Shown in pieces: positions 10,374 through 21,600 of a stretch of DNA of 25,831 bases. Under the pieces are notes generated by a model. That model did no database searches, was not told the origin of the DNA, and saw only the letters and a program-made list of their open reading frames with translations. The number at the start of each line of letters is the position of its first letter. The stretch's first letter is position 1. Source of the DNA: Conidiobolus incongruus B7586 (lineage: Eukaryota > Entomophthoromycota > Entomophthoromycetes > Entomophthorales > Conidiobolaceae); NCBI GenBank assembly GCA_000697335.1, contig JNEM01010490.1, forward strand, positions 1 through 25,831, given 5' to 3'. The translations under genes and the position numbers were made by a program.

Positions 10374-11869
10374 CTCTCTTGAAAAAAATCTACTTGTATA
10401 TCAATTAATTTTATAAAAAAGATAAATTAACTTGTGATATTATTAAAATTACTAGTGTTAACTAATTTATTATAGTTAAAACTATTAAAAATAACAGTAA
10501 AAACACAATTAAACTTAAACTTAAATGTGTTAAAATTATAAATAAATATGATAATAAATATATATATAGGTTAATTAATATAAGCATGTATAGTATTATT
10601 GTAAAAATACAACAAAAACTATAAAACTATACAAGAATATTAGTTAACACTAATATTATTATATATGTTTTAAATTAACAGAGATATTACTTATATTTTA
10701 AGAAAAAACACCCCCAACTAAAGAAATCCTATTATAAAATTAAGTAAGAATTTAAATATCATTATTAATATTCAATTAAAACTAATTAAAGTAAGGTTAT
10801 TTAGTTTAATGAAACAAAAATATACTTTAGTAGATTTAATAAAAACCTAGATACTTTAGAAAAGATATAAAACTATTTTATAATTATCATATTAATTTTA
10901 CTTAAAAGTATAATAATAGGTTAATTATTATTTAAGTATATATATTATCTTTAAATGTAAAATATCTTTATAAAATTAATAGGGGAATTAATATTAAAAT
11001 ATAATAAAGTATTTTAAATAATAATTTGAAAAAAAAACATTGAATAATATACTAACCTGCAAAAGTGAGTCATAAAATCAAAAACACCTATATTTTTACT
11101 AATAACTTAATTAATATTTAATGAAATAAACCTAAATTAAATAATTAAAATCTATTATATTTATTAATTATATATATCATTAAATGATAATATTTAGCTA
11201 TTAATTAGCTAAAATATAAACCCTTAAATTTTACCTAAGGTGAGTTATAAATTTGCAGGTTTTTGGTGATAAAAAAAAATTAAAACCTAGTGTATCTACC
11301 TTTAGCTTTTCTAACTTCTTTAAGTCTGTGGGGTATAGAATCAACTAACCTTGGTTAAATATTAAGGGTTAATATTTTTGCTAATAGTTTACTAAATATA
11401 TCTAAATATATTTATTTATTATTAAATAATATACCTTAATTATATATTATAGTTTCAAGTAATCTAATATATATAATTGTTTTAGTTATTAATTAAAATA
11501 TATATATTTTTGATTTTATGACTCACTTTTGCAGGTTAGTGTATAAGTTAAATAAATCTAATATTATTTTCTAGTAAGATAATACTTTTTGTTATATTAT
11601 AACTTTTACTACCAAATAGCTTAAAAATAAAAAGATAATAGTTATAAAGTAACCTTTTTAATCTTTTAATTTTAATTAAATAGCTTTAAGATCAGTTAAA
11701 AAAATTTATTAAAGCTTTCCCCCTAATAAAAAATTTAAATCAATTTTAAAAATATGTTTAAGAAGCATAGAACAAGATTAACCCTTTTTAATATAAGAAG
11801 TTAATTGATTTTATACTTTATAAACTTAAAGAAGTTAAAAAAGCTAAAGGTAAATATAATAAGTTTTAA
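10374..11869 (+). pseudogene. Tc1-like transposase pseudogene of copy D (interrupted by E)
   Basis: The frame begins with ATG at 10374 (MLKSLLKKIYLYIN), runs to 11049, is opened by copy E (11050-11541 plus TA), and continues from 11544 to a TAA at 11867-11869. Coding length without E is 1002 nt, against 1017 in A and H, so small deletions are present as well as many stops. The HTH-like region reads CDIIKITSVN. The first catalytic site reads FNETKIYF, with N for D. The second catalytic region begins right after E near 11575-11600. At the third site K replaces E. No product is possible. Confidence 0.88.
11050..11541 (-). mobile_element. Tc1-like internal-deletion derivative E (492 bp, MITE-like)
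   Basis: It has both outer ends of the Tc1-like family (TACTAACCTGC at 11050 and GCAGGTTAGTG at 11531-11541) and TA on both sides (11048-11049 and 11542-11543). It keeps the left end, the left inner repeat (about 11235-11266) and the last ~80 bases of the transposase frame. It then jumps at about 11349-11350 (CAACTAAC/CTTGG) into the right end just past the inner repeat, so about 1.08 kb is missing. Two or three bases (AC) are shared at both edges of the deletion. It encodes nothing and could only have moved with transposase from another copy. Its sequence is the least decayed of the family, so it is recent. Confidence 0.92.
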
Positions 11870-12100
11870 TTTTTTTTATCACTAAAAACCTACAAATTTA
11901 TAACTCACTATAGGTAAAATATAAGGATTTATATTTTAATTAATTAATAGCTAAATATTATCACTTAATTATATATATAATGAATAAATATAAAAAATTT
12001 TAATTATTTAATTTAAGTTCATTTCATATAATATTAATCAAATTATTAGTAAAAATATAAGTGTTTTTAATTTTATAATTTACTTTTATAAGTTAGTGTA

Positions 12101-12521
12101 TAAGATATCTTTATAAAGTTAATTAAGGAATTAATATTAAGATGTAATAAAATATTTTAACAATATAAATTATAAAAACTTTTAAGTAATATAAATTAAT
12201 GAAATAAAATATTATTTTCTAATAAGATAATATTCCTTGTTATACTATAAACTCTATTATTAAATAGCTTAATAATAACAAAATAACTATTATAAAATAA
12301 CCTCCTTAATTTTTTAATTTTAACCTAATTAAATATCTTTATGATTAATTAAAAAAATAGTTAAACCTTTCACCTTAACAAAAAAATTAAATTAACTTTA
12401 AGAGTATATTTAAAAAGGTTAGAATAATATTAACTTTACTTAATATAAGAAGTTAGTTAACTTTATACCTCATGAACTTAAAAAAGTTAAAAAAACAAAA
12501 GGTAAATCTATTAAATATTGA
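12101..12521 (+). pseudogene. Tc1-like transposase of copy B, C-terminal part
   Basis: The last part of the B transposase, after copy D. It contains the decayed second and third catalytic regions (NLIKYLYD, with K in the E position) and the family C-terminus ELKKVKKTKGKS before a TGA at 12519-12521. The three B pieces (2150-2396, 9692-10039, 12101-12521) total 1016 nt, one short of the 1017 nt of copies A and H. Confidence 0.83.
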
Positions 12522-12749
12522 TTTTTATATCAATATTAAAACCTATAAATTTATAACTTATCTTAAATATATTTTTAGTTTTAATATATTAATTGATAAT
12601 TAATTAAATTTAACTTTATATATTATATTATAAAAAATATATATTAATTATATAGTTTAATATAGGTTTATTTAAATCAGAATTAATTAAGATATTAATA
12701 GAAATATATATATTTTTAATTTTATGACTCACTATTATTGGTTAATATA

Positions 12750-13505
12750 ATATTTAGTTAAAATATATTAAACTTATTCCTCTATAAGTTTTAATAAATC
12801 TTAATAATAAATCTAACTAAATTTTTTTGAAATTCTTAAATCAACAAATAGTTTTAATAACTTATTAATTATAATTGATTCATTCTATAAATATATATAT
12901 TTTATCCTTTATTTCAAAATTTCTATGATTAAAGATATTATATAACTATTATTCTTTATTATCTTTACTTACTATGGAATTTTAAAAACTATTATATCTA
13001 ACAAAAATATGTAATTCAACTATTAATTCTACAAGTTATTATCCTTTTCCCTTAAGATTAATATAGGTATATTTATTATTAATTATAACTAAATTAATAA
13101 ACTTATTAAAAAACTATTGAAACCTTAAAAAAGATGATTAAAGCTTATATTAACAATAATCAATTAAATTAAAATACCTATATTTATGAACTTTAATATT
13201 CATTTAATACCTTTATTAACAAATCAATAGGTTTTAGCTTTTATTTCATTAATTATTACAAATATCCTAATTTAAAAATTGATTTAAAAATATAATTCAA
13301 CTTCCCTTTATATTTTATTGAATTTTAATATAATATCAAATATATTAATTTGTTATTAAGTTTAACTTAGAAGAAAATTAAAGGATTATAAAATAATAAT
13401 ATTCAAAATTATTTAGAAATTTTTTTAAATATGAAACTATTATGTTTATATATTTAGAATAATTTACCTTTAAATTTATCTTACTTAAATTTAGCTTAAA
13501 TTTAT
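12750..13505 (+). mobile_element. copy 2 segment: integrase region
   Basis: It resumes copy 2 after Tc1-like copy B and matches copy 1 integrase in reverse complement, for example 13195-13275 with 3430-3510 and 12750-12810 with about 3900-3955. It has no readable gene, with many breaks, and passes into the 3' LTR at 13506. Confidence 0.85.
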
Positions 13506-13892
13506 TGTTAAAAGACTAGTTCTCTAAATTCTTATATACATTTTCATATAATCCAATTAACTATAAATTATATGATTAATTTATACTTATGTAGTTAAAT
13601 TAATTGTATAAATAGTATTAAATTATCTAATAAACTAGGTTCCTCTTTTTCCTCTCAATTCTTACTATTTTTTACTTTTACCCTATTTCTAAGATTGAGA
13701 CTATATTCTGTTGATATTGTAGGATATTAGCACTACCTAATATAAATCTTAATATATCAGTGACTCATCCTAGTTCAAAGCTTAATTAAACTTTGTTTAC
13801 TAATCCATATTATATTATTATATTTTATATTATACTACTTTTATACTAAGCCTTTCTTTATATTAAATTGGTATTTTACCATTATTGTTATA
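13506..13892 (+). repeat. 3' LTR of copy 2
   Basis: An LTR of the 399-bp family in plus orientation, starting TGTTAAAAGACTAGTTC and ending in a decayed GTTATA. It is about 387 bp. Copy G sequence starts immediately after it, so the right target duplication would be AAACT; the left one is off-window. Confidence 0.88.
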
Positions 13893-14720
13893 AAACTTAA
13901 TTATATTCATATTATAAAAAACTTTAATAAGGATTATATTTATTAAATAGTTAATATAAGCATATAGAGTATTATAATAAAAAAAATAAGAATTATACAA
14001 TTATAAAATTATAATTATTAATAATATTGATATAAATACAATTTATATATTAAAAAACCACCTTTGATTAAAAAAATCTTATTATAAAATAAAATAAGAA
14101 TTTAAATATTATTATTAAAATAAAGTTGAAATTAATTAGAGTAAGGTGATTTAATTTAATAAAATAAATATAGATTATAATAGAATTAATAACAAAATAG
14201 ATATTTTACAAGAAATAAAAAATTACTTTATGATTATTATATTAATTTTATATATAAATATAATAATAAGTTATTTATTATATAAAGTTATATATTAACT
14301 TTAAATATAAGGTATCTTAATAAAATTAATAGGAGAATTAATATTAAAATATAAAGTAATTTAAATATTAAATTAAAAAAAACCATTGAATAATTATAGG
14401 TTAAATAATTCTAATATCATTCTCTACCAAGATAATATCTTTTTTTATATTTTAATTTCTATTACCAAATCACTTATGAATAACAAACTAATAATAAAAT
14501 AACTTCTTTAATTTTTTAATTTTCACTTAATTAAATATTTTTGGGGTTAATTAAAAAAACTATTGGTGCTTTCCCTTAATAAAAAATTTAGATTAACTTT
14601 AGGAATATAATTAAAAAATATAAAATAAAATCAACTTTTTTAATATAATATATTAATTAATTCTATATCCTAAAAAATTAAAAAAGTTCAAAAACTAAAG
14701 GTAAATATATTAAGGTTTAA
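13893..14720 (+). pseudogene. Tc1-like transposase pseudogene of copy G (C-terminal two thirds)
   Basis: It begins mid-gene at the copy 2 boundary and runs to a TAA at 14718-14720. The best-kept parts are the third catalytic region (HLIKYFWG, with K in the E position) and the family tail ending KGKYIKV. Heavy loss of G and C has put stops throughout. It matches copies B and D along its length, so identification is secure although no product could be made. Confidence 0.8.
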
Positions 14721-14938
14721 TTTTTTTATCACCAAAAACCTTTAAATATATAACTTTAGATAAAATCTATAGATTGATATTTTAACCAATTATTAACTAA
14801 ATATCATAATTAAATGATATAAATTATTAATAAACATCATAGATTTTAATTATTTAATTTTTTTTATTAAATATTAACCAAGTCATTATTAAAAATATAA
14901 GTGTTTTTGATTTTATGACTAATTTTTGCAAGTTAATA
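13893..14938 (+). mobile_element. Tc1-like DNA transposon, copy G (right half)
   Basis: The right half of a Tc1-like element. The left half must lie beyond position 1, on the other side of copy 2. It matches copies B and D from the middle of the transposase to the right end, including the inner repeat (about 14725-14760) and the tip TTTTTGCAAGTTAATA (14923-14938), where GTTAATA replaces GTTAGTG. Mariner X follows at once. G in turn appears to lie inside copy I, whose sequence resumes at 22998 and continues after H. It is strongly AT-decayed. Confidence 0.85.
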
Positions 14939-15063
14939 TTACTTTTAATTTAAATAATAAGAATTTTTTGCAATTAAAAAAAATAAACATTTTAATATAT
15001 AAAAAGTAAAAATAAATATATAATATAAAATTATTAATTTCTTTTATTTCTAATAACTTTTTA

Positions 15064-15738
15064 CTATACTTTTAGCAAAAATCTAATACCTAAAAAAATA
15101 TTCTTTTTATTAAAGACTAAAATTTAATGTTTTATAAACTAATTAAATTTTTTTGTGAAAATTTTCTTTCTTATAAGCTGGTTTTTTAATTACCTAAAAC
15201 AATTATATTCACATAGGTTATAATCTAAGGAATATATTAGATATAGTAGTTTTTTCCTGTTATTTTTAATTAGAAAGTTTTTTTATAACTTTAGATTTAT
15301 ATATTTTATAATTATCATGTAAAATAATAGGTCTTCTTAAATTATATTGAGAATACTAATTAGAAAGAGTTTTATTTAAAAAAGAAATATAAAGTTTAAC
15401 ATTAATGGATTTTCTTTTAAAAACTAAATAAGAATAGCATATGTTATTATAATCTATTGTTACATTTAACATTTACTTATTAATAAAATATTTATTTAAA
15501 GGAATTTATAGAGTAGGTTGATTTAGCTTAATCCAACACATTGATTTATATTTTAACAAAGGATTATACAAAGCAATCTAAGATTCATTAATTATAATAA
15601 TTTACTGTAAAAGCTTTGGTTTCTAGCTATACCTTAGTAAGTTTTATTTAATAATAGCTACTCTAGTTTTTTTTTAAGCTTTAGTTAAATTATAAAGTAC
15701 CTATTTTATATTTTTATTAATTAATTTTAATTTAAACT

Positions 15739-15769
<31 letters not shown>

Positions 15770-15923
15770 CTTATGTGACTAATATTAAAATATCTTGATA
15801 GTTCTTTAGTTGAAATAAAAAGGTGCTTTTCAATATAATTTTTTACTTTATTAAAAATTAAAAGAGTAACAGTTGAAATTAGTCTTCTAGATTTTAACAG
15901 GTTTTAAGTAATTTCTTTTTTAG
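15064..15923 (-). pseudogene. mariner transposase of copy X, C-terminal five sixths
   Basis: It matches copy Y from about residue 60 to the TAG stop (15064-15066). It keeps the second catalytic aspartate in LHDNYK near 15320, which copy Y has lost. A (TA)n run at 15739-15766 lies inside the coding region and has no match in Y, so it looks like a later expansion. Several stops are present. The remaining N-terminal part is at 22660-22816, on the far side of LTR element copy 3. Confidence 0.88.
15739..15766. repeat. (TA)14 microsatellite in copy X
   Basis: Twenty-eight bases of uninterrupted TA. The equivalent place in copy Y reads only ATATATAAAATAC, so the run arose inside the dead transposase after insertion. 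Confidence 0.85.
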
Positions 15924-16155
15924 TGTTAAGTTTCTTTCTTATATATCTGATCAGAAATTATAATTAAAATGGTAAGAGAAAAAGGTAAGTTTATTGTTTA
16001 TTCTATGCTTAATTTAACAAAGATTATCTTCCTCCTTTGTTTTTTTAACAATAAAGATGAAATTAAATAATGACATATAACTTAGTAATTATAGGATTAG
16101 TTGAGATTGTTTGATTTGATGATAATAATATAAGTGGTTGGTAATATTACCAACA
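15924..16155 (-). repeat. 3' LTR of copy 3, with adjacent polypurine tract
   Basis: A 232-bp repeat matching 22424-22654. Directly inside it, in element sense, lies the purine run AAAAAAAGGGAGGAA (16156-16170), a well-preserved polypurine tract that also fixes the element's direction. Confidence 0.93.
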
Positions 16156-17319
16156 TTCCTCCCTTTTTTTAAGTTTTTAACTATGTATGTATTCTTCAAT
16201 TAATTCAGGATCATGATATTCTTCATCAACCCAACTTAATTCTACTATAGAGTAATCTTTCTACTTAACAAGAAATTATTTCTTATTATATAGTTTTATC
16301 TCAGCAATAAGGTAGTCTACTTGATAATAGTTATCATAAACTATATTAAGATACTCTAGTTTATCTTAATAGTTTAAGTAAGGTTTAAAAGAGGATATAT
16401 AGATACTATTGTGAGCTTTTATATTTACAAGGAATTTTAATTTATAAACAACTAGTGATATTTTATCAATAATCTTAAGTGGGCCAATCTATTTAATATT
16501 TAATTTCTTAGAGGGGTAGCTTCTTTCATAATCAACACTGAGTTGTTTTACATCTATAAGAACTTGGTCTCTAATATTAAATTTGATGTGACAGTAGGAA
16601 TAGTTTACATATATAGCTATGTAATTTTAGTTTTTGACTAATAAATCTCTAGTTATATTAATTGTATTTTTATATTGTTGAATAAATTGATTAACATTAA
16701 TTAATTTAGGTATTGAAGAGTAAAGGTTAATCAAAAAGCTTGGTGTAATAAAGTTATAGCCAGAGATAATTTTCATTGGTGATTTTTTAGTACTTAATTG
16801 TTTAGATAAGTTGATTGCAAATTCAACAGAAGGAAAAAGTAAATCTTAATTATTTTATTCAAAGTTAACAAATACACACAATACTTATTTAACTATTTGG
16901 TTTTTTCTTTCTATTTCTCTATTATCTTCTAGGTAGTTTGTAGAGGTTATGTTTAACTTGGTTCTTGTTAGTTTAAAGAGTTCTTTCTAGAAAAGTAATG
17001 TAAAATAAAGGTTATAGTCTGAGACTATAATATATAAGAGCTTATAATAACAAAAGATGGTTTTGAAGTAAAGTTGTGTAATTATTTGGGATATAAACAT
17101 TTCTTCATATAAGGGTATCAGATAAGTGAATTTTGAAAGTATATCTACAATAACTAAGATGGCATCATTACCCCTCTTTATTTTAAGAAATGAAGTTATT
17201 AAATCTATTAAAACAGTGTGGAAAAGATATAGAGGGACTTTATGAGGGTAAAGGAGATTATATTTTAATTGAGTGTGTTCTTTAGTTTTTTAACAAATAT
17301 TACAAAAATTAATATAATA

Positions 17320-18633
17320 TTACCTTAAATTTAAAATAATGGGAAATTTTTTAATTTCCAATTTTTCAAACATATTATTAGTTTGAAATAAATAAATATA
17401 TACAAAGTTAATAGGAAATTATATATTTTTAATATATATATATATATATATTAGTTTTTTTGATTAAAAAATTAACTTTTTAAAATTGGTTGTTTAATTT
17501 AATCATGCTTAAACTAAATAGTGATCATCAAAAGTCTTTTATTTTAGTATCAGTAAAACTTAACCATAAACCCTCTAAAATTATTTAAAATTTACAAGCA
17601 GCTTTTGGTAATGAAGCATTATCTAAATCAAGAATTTATTGCTGGGTAAATTACTTTAAGGCTAAGAGAGAAACTATTCAAAACCTGCTAAAATCTAGAA
17701 GATTAACTTTAACTGTTACTCTTTCAATTGTAAATAGAGTGAAAAAATATATTCAAAAGCACCTTTTTATTTCAGCTAGAGAATTATTTAAGCACTTTAA
17801 TATTAGTTTTACAAGTATTTTATATATTTTAAAGTTTAAACTAAAATTAATAAATAAAAATATAAAATAGATACCTTATAATTTAACTAAAGCTTAAAAA
17901 AAAGCTAGAGTAGCTATTGTTAAACAAAACCTATTGAAATATTACTAGAAGCCTAGACTTTTACAGCAAATAATTACAATTGATGAATCTTAGATCTTTA
18001 TGTATAATCCTTTACCAAAACACAAATCAAGATGCTGGATTAAGCTAAATCAACCCCCTCCACAAATCCCTTTAAATAAATATTTTATTAATAAATGAAT
18101 GTTAATTATTGTAATAGATTATAATGTTAAATGCTATTCTTATTTAGTTCCTAAAGGAAAATCAATTAATAGTTAACTATATATTGCTTTTTTAAATAAA
18201 AGTATTTTTAATTAGTGTTCTCAATATAATTTGAGAAAATCTATTATTTTACATTATAATTGTAAAATACATAAATCTAAAGCTGTAAAAAACTTTCTAA
18301 TTAAAAATAACTGGAAAAAACTACCACATCTAGTATATTCCCCTGATTATAACCTATGTGATTATAATTGCTTTAGGCAATTAAAAAACCAGCTTACAAG
18401 AAAGAAAATTTCTGCAGGAAAATTTAATTGGTTTGTAAAATATCAAATTTCAGACTTTAATAAAAAGAACTGTTTTTTAGGTGTTAGAAGTTTGCTAAAA
18501 GTATAGCAAAAAGTTATTAATAATAAAAGAAACTATTAAATTTATATTATATATTTATTTTTATATATTATATATTCAAATGTTTATTTATTTTTAATTG
18601 CAAAAAATTCCCATTATTAAAAATACAGAGTAA
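17320..18633 (+). mobile_element. mariner (DD34D) DNA transposon, copy Y (1314 bp)
   Basis: An uninterrupted mariner inserted in the integrase region of LTR element copy 3. Ends: TTACCTTAAATTTAAAATAA at 17320 and, on the other strand, TTACTCTGTATTTTTAATAA at 18633; each is followed inside by ATGGGAA. TA flanks both sides (17318-17319 and 18634-18635). The terminal inverted repeats are roughly 35-45 bp. It is one of the least decayed elements here and lies opposite in direction to copy X. A run of AT repeats (17432-17451) lies in the leader before the transposase. Confidence 0.95.
17505..18506 (+). pseudogene. mariner transposase pseudogene, copy Y (333 codons)
   Basis: One continuous frame of 334 triplets from ATG (17505) to TAG (18504-18506), with no frameshift and about eight in-frame stops. 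The longest open piece is the C-terminal 91 codons from 18231. The N-terminal HTH-like part includes FGNEALSKSRIYCWV. The first catalytic site is TIDES, with D present. The second, LHYNCKIHKSK, has Y where mariners (and copy X) have D. The third is YSPDYNLCDYNCF, with D present 34 residues further on, which is the DD34D signature. LKNQLTRKK closes the core. Stops such as DES-stop-IF lie where mariners have W, consistent with G-to-A decay. The Y for D is a transversion, so it was probably not RIP. It would have cut and pasted the element; it is now inactive. Confidence 0.93.
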
Positions 18634-21600
18634 TATTTAAAAGTTTTGTTTATTTAAAGCTAATAATATTGTCTAAAGTAGTCAAGGGTGATATTATACC
18701 TACATTGTTTTAAAACAAAGGTATCATAGTTTTCACAGATTAATGATTCACATAGTTTACTTGATTTAAGTATACATAAACAAGGTATATCATCAGCTGT
18801 GTAATATAACAGGTTATTACATAATCAATAATATTTTAATTTTGTAATTAAGTTTTTGTTAACTAGGTTATCAAGGTTATTTAATATTTAGTAAATAGTA
18901 TTGAAGTATGGGTCTTTAGTATAACTTTGTCTAATACAATCAAGTAGTTTTTTTCTGATACTAAGAGTTTAAATATTAACTATCTCAAGATTAAAACAAC
19001 AAGATAATTTATTAGTTAAAAGATTTAAGTTGCTAGGTTTGTAACAGACTTCAATATTATGCTTATTAATAATATTTAACTATTGTATCTAAGTGGGAAA
19101 TAATTTTTTTTGAGTTTTGATATATTTTAGAGGGTGGTGATTAGTCTCAAAAATAACATGATATCTTGATAAATAATAATGTTAATGTTTGAGGCTCAAA
19201 ATAATTACAAGTAGTTTTTTATTGTGAATTTTATATTTGTATTATATACTATTTAAGCTTTTAGACATAAATTCCACTGGGTGTTGACTATCTAGGTAGC
19301 TTTATTTAAGTATAACACCTATAGCAAAATCACTGGTGTTTGTTATAACATAAGTGTTTAGATTAAGGTTGAATAGGTGAAGGATTATGGTTGAACATAA
19401 AAGTCCTTTTAATTGTTCTAGAGCTGTTTAGCAATTTTCAAACTAGTTAAATTTAATTTCCTTGCTGATAAGTTAATTTAACAGGGTTATAATTTTGGCA
19501 AAATTTGGGATAAAACAACAATAATATCTAAAGGCACCTAGAAGCTATTTTACTTGTTTAACATTTGTAGAAATTAGCTAATCTTTAATTGCTACTATTT
19601 TCTTAAGTTTAGTGTGAACCCCTTTTCCTAATATAATATAGTTAAGGTATTCAACATGGTTTAAGAATAAGTGAGTCTTTTCTTTATTAATATATAAGTG
19701 ATTTTCTTAAAGGTGTTGAAATACTAATTAAAGGTGGTGTTTATGTTTATCTTCATTCTTTAAACATATCAGTAGATTATCTAGGTAAATATAGATAAAA
19801 AACATACCTTTAAAGATTAACTACATTATTCAACTAAAAGCTAAAGTTAATACTTTATATCCTTGTGAAAAGGTTGTCCAAGCAAAAACACTAAGAGGAT
19901 AATAGAATGTAATAAAGATCTCTGATTTAGGGTGGATGTGGCACTGTTGATATTTGCTCACTATGTTAAATATTGAGAAGATTAAACATCCCTTACACTT
20001 ATCAAAGAGAGAATAAATATTTAGTAATAGCCATAAGTAGTCTTTGATAGCATTGTTCAATTACCACATATCTACTAGGAGTTAATAACCAGAAGTTTTC
20101 TTTTTAATAACAAATGTAGGTGAGGTAAATAAAGTATCACATTCATAGATCTATCTTTTCTTCTTTAGTTTTTCTAGGATTTCTTAAAGAGCTTCTATTT
20201 TAGTATTTGATATTCAGTAAATAAGGTAGTTTTTTAATTCTGTATTTGGGTGGAGTTTTAGTTTAAGGTTAGTTAGATATTGAGGGTGTAGTTCATCAGG
20301 TAGTTTATTTCAGAGTTAATCAGCAAATTCAAACTTAAGCTTATTGGTGTATAGGTGTAAAACTTTATCATTAGGCTTTTTGTTGTTTTCATCTATATTA
20401 CTTAGTTTGTTTCTTTGGTGTGATTTATTAATAAGGTTATTTTCAGCAAAAACTATAGTATAAGAATCAATGTTAAATTAGTCTCAATAAGTAATTTAAC
20501 TATATTTCTCTGTTAAAAGTTCACTAAGATTAGGTTTATATTGTTTTAATTCTTTAATCTTTCTAAATCTTGTATAAAGTATATAAGTGTCTTAATTAAC
20601 TTGTGTATTGTTGAGTGTAATCTATGATTGGCTTAAAATGACATTGTATCAGATTAGAGCAACAATAAAATTATAACAAGCTAAAGTAGAGACTACAGAA
20701 ACTATAATGTTGTAGCATTTGTATTTAATTAAGATTAAGTGTTTGTTTATAACAAATGCATGTTTAATTTTTGACAAGGGTATTGCTATTATTCTAGGGT
20801 TATTTTTGATAAATTCTTTGTTAATAACTATACTAGTATATCTACTATCATATAAAGCAATACAAAGAATATTATTCAAGGTAATTTTAATCAAAAAGAC
20901 TCTATTCATATTATCTTAGGTAAATTCACTAAGAGTAATAGTGTGTTTAGGTTTAAGGTTAAATGATTCTTTATTTGTAGTGTTGGTATTCTTATGTAAT
21001 AGGTGTAGAGTGTATAATTTAGCAGGTGAATCATTGTTGCTACTAGAAGCAACTTGATTTTCTAATAGCTTGCCTGAAAACCTATTTGGGCTTTATTTTC
21101 AGGGATAGGATCTTAGTTATTCATAGACATTAATTAAGTAATAGGGGTGATTAAAGGATGGTAATTATATTGAGGGTATATATGATAAATATTAGAAGGA
21201 TATAAGGTGTATTGATATATATAGTTAGGTGGATAAGATAGTTCAATATTGTTTATATATAGAAGAAGAGGGTTATGAGATTTGTAGTGGTTTGAGGTTA
21301 TCCTCTTATTTAGTAGGTAAGTTAAGATAATATGTCTAGGTTTTTTATAGTGAAAACAATTACCAATAGATTTTAATCATTGTTTTTCTGATTTAGTTAA
21401 ATAGGGGAGAGGTAGGTGAGGTTGAATAATATCTATGTCTATAGGTTTATAATTGGGAACAGGATTCAGATAGTAAAGGTGACTTGGTAGGGTACTATTA
21501 CATTATAAATGTAACAGAGTTTATTGAGGGAATGGTGGTTTTTGAAGGTTTATGTCATGAGTAAGTGTGATATTCTTGGCATTGTCAAATGTAGTTTCTT

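Larger units (their letters stand above)
10040..12098 (+). mobile_element. Tc1-like DNA transposon, copy D (split by E)
   Basis: The element starts with decayed TATTAACC at 10040 and ends GTTAGTG at 12092-12098, with TA at 10038-10039 and 12099-12100. It sits in copy B, its own family; copy B sequence resumes with AAGATATCTTTATAAA, and D itself contains the matching empty-site text near 10960-10975. Taking out E leaves 1565 bp, identical in length to B without its inserts. Inner repeats lie at about 10228-10258 and 11884-11914. The transposase reads on the plus strand and is dead. Confidence 0.93.
1827..12747 (+). mobile_element. Tc1-like DNA transposon, copy B (split by copy 1 and D)
   Basis: The element starts with CACTAAC at 1827, next to a TA target, and ends in the decayed terminus GTTAATA at 12741-12747, followed by TA (12748-12749). 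It is interrupted by LTR element copy 1 (2397-9686, with duplicated AGTAC) and by Tc1-like copy D (10040-12098, with duplicated TA). Subtracting both inserts leaves 1565 bp, within 8 bp of the uninterrupted copies A (1573) and H (1572). Each end carries an outer repeat and an inner repeat (inner left about 2014-2040, inner right about 12536-12570). The transposase reads on the plus strand and is dead. B itself sits in copy 2. Confidence 0.93.
1..13892 (+). mobile_element. Ty3/gypsy chromovirus fossil, copy 2 (left part off-window)
   Basis: LTR retrotransposon of the same family as copy 1 (2397-9686), in the opposite orientation. Its pieces in the window are 1-1208, 1615-1826 and 12750-13505, followed by the 3' LTR at 13506-13892. 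Side-by-side reading with copy 1 places the window start in the reverse transcriptase region, RNase H at about 700-1000, the integrase zinc-finger region at about 1030-1826, and the integrase core from 12750 on. Between these pieces lie a solo LTR and Tc1-like copy B. The 5' LTR and gag lie beyond position 1. It is badly broken (dozens of breaks) and clearly more AT-decayed than copy 1, so it is older, as its outer position also requires. Its 3' LTR abuts the middle of Tc1-like copy G, so it probably inserted into G; the left target-site duplication is off-window and cannot be checked. Confidence 0.85.

Noticed and set aside
13893-14938. Considered as the missing half of copy B or D
   Set aside because: B and D are each complete in their own pieces (1565 bp). 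This is a separate copy, G, overlapping them in content.
19830-20060. 76-codon minus-strand open frame in copy 3
   Set aside because: It lies within the RT region of a broken LTR element and does not look like a separate product.
20719-20919. 66-codon plus-strand frame rich in I and L, resembling a small membrane protein
   Set aside because: It is antisense to the protease region of LTR element copy 3. AT-rich antisense of a pol gene readily gives hydrophobic frames.
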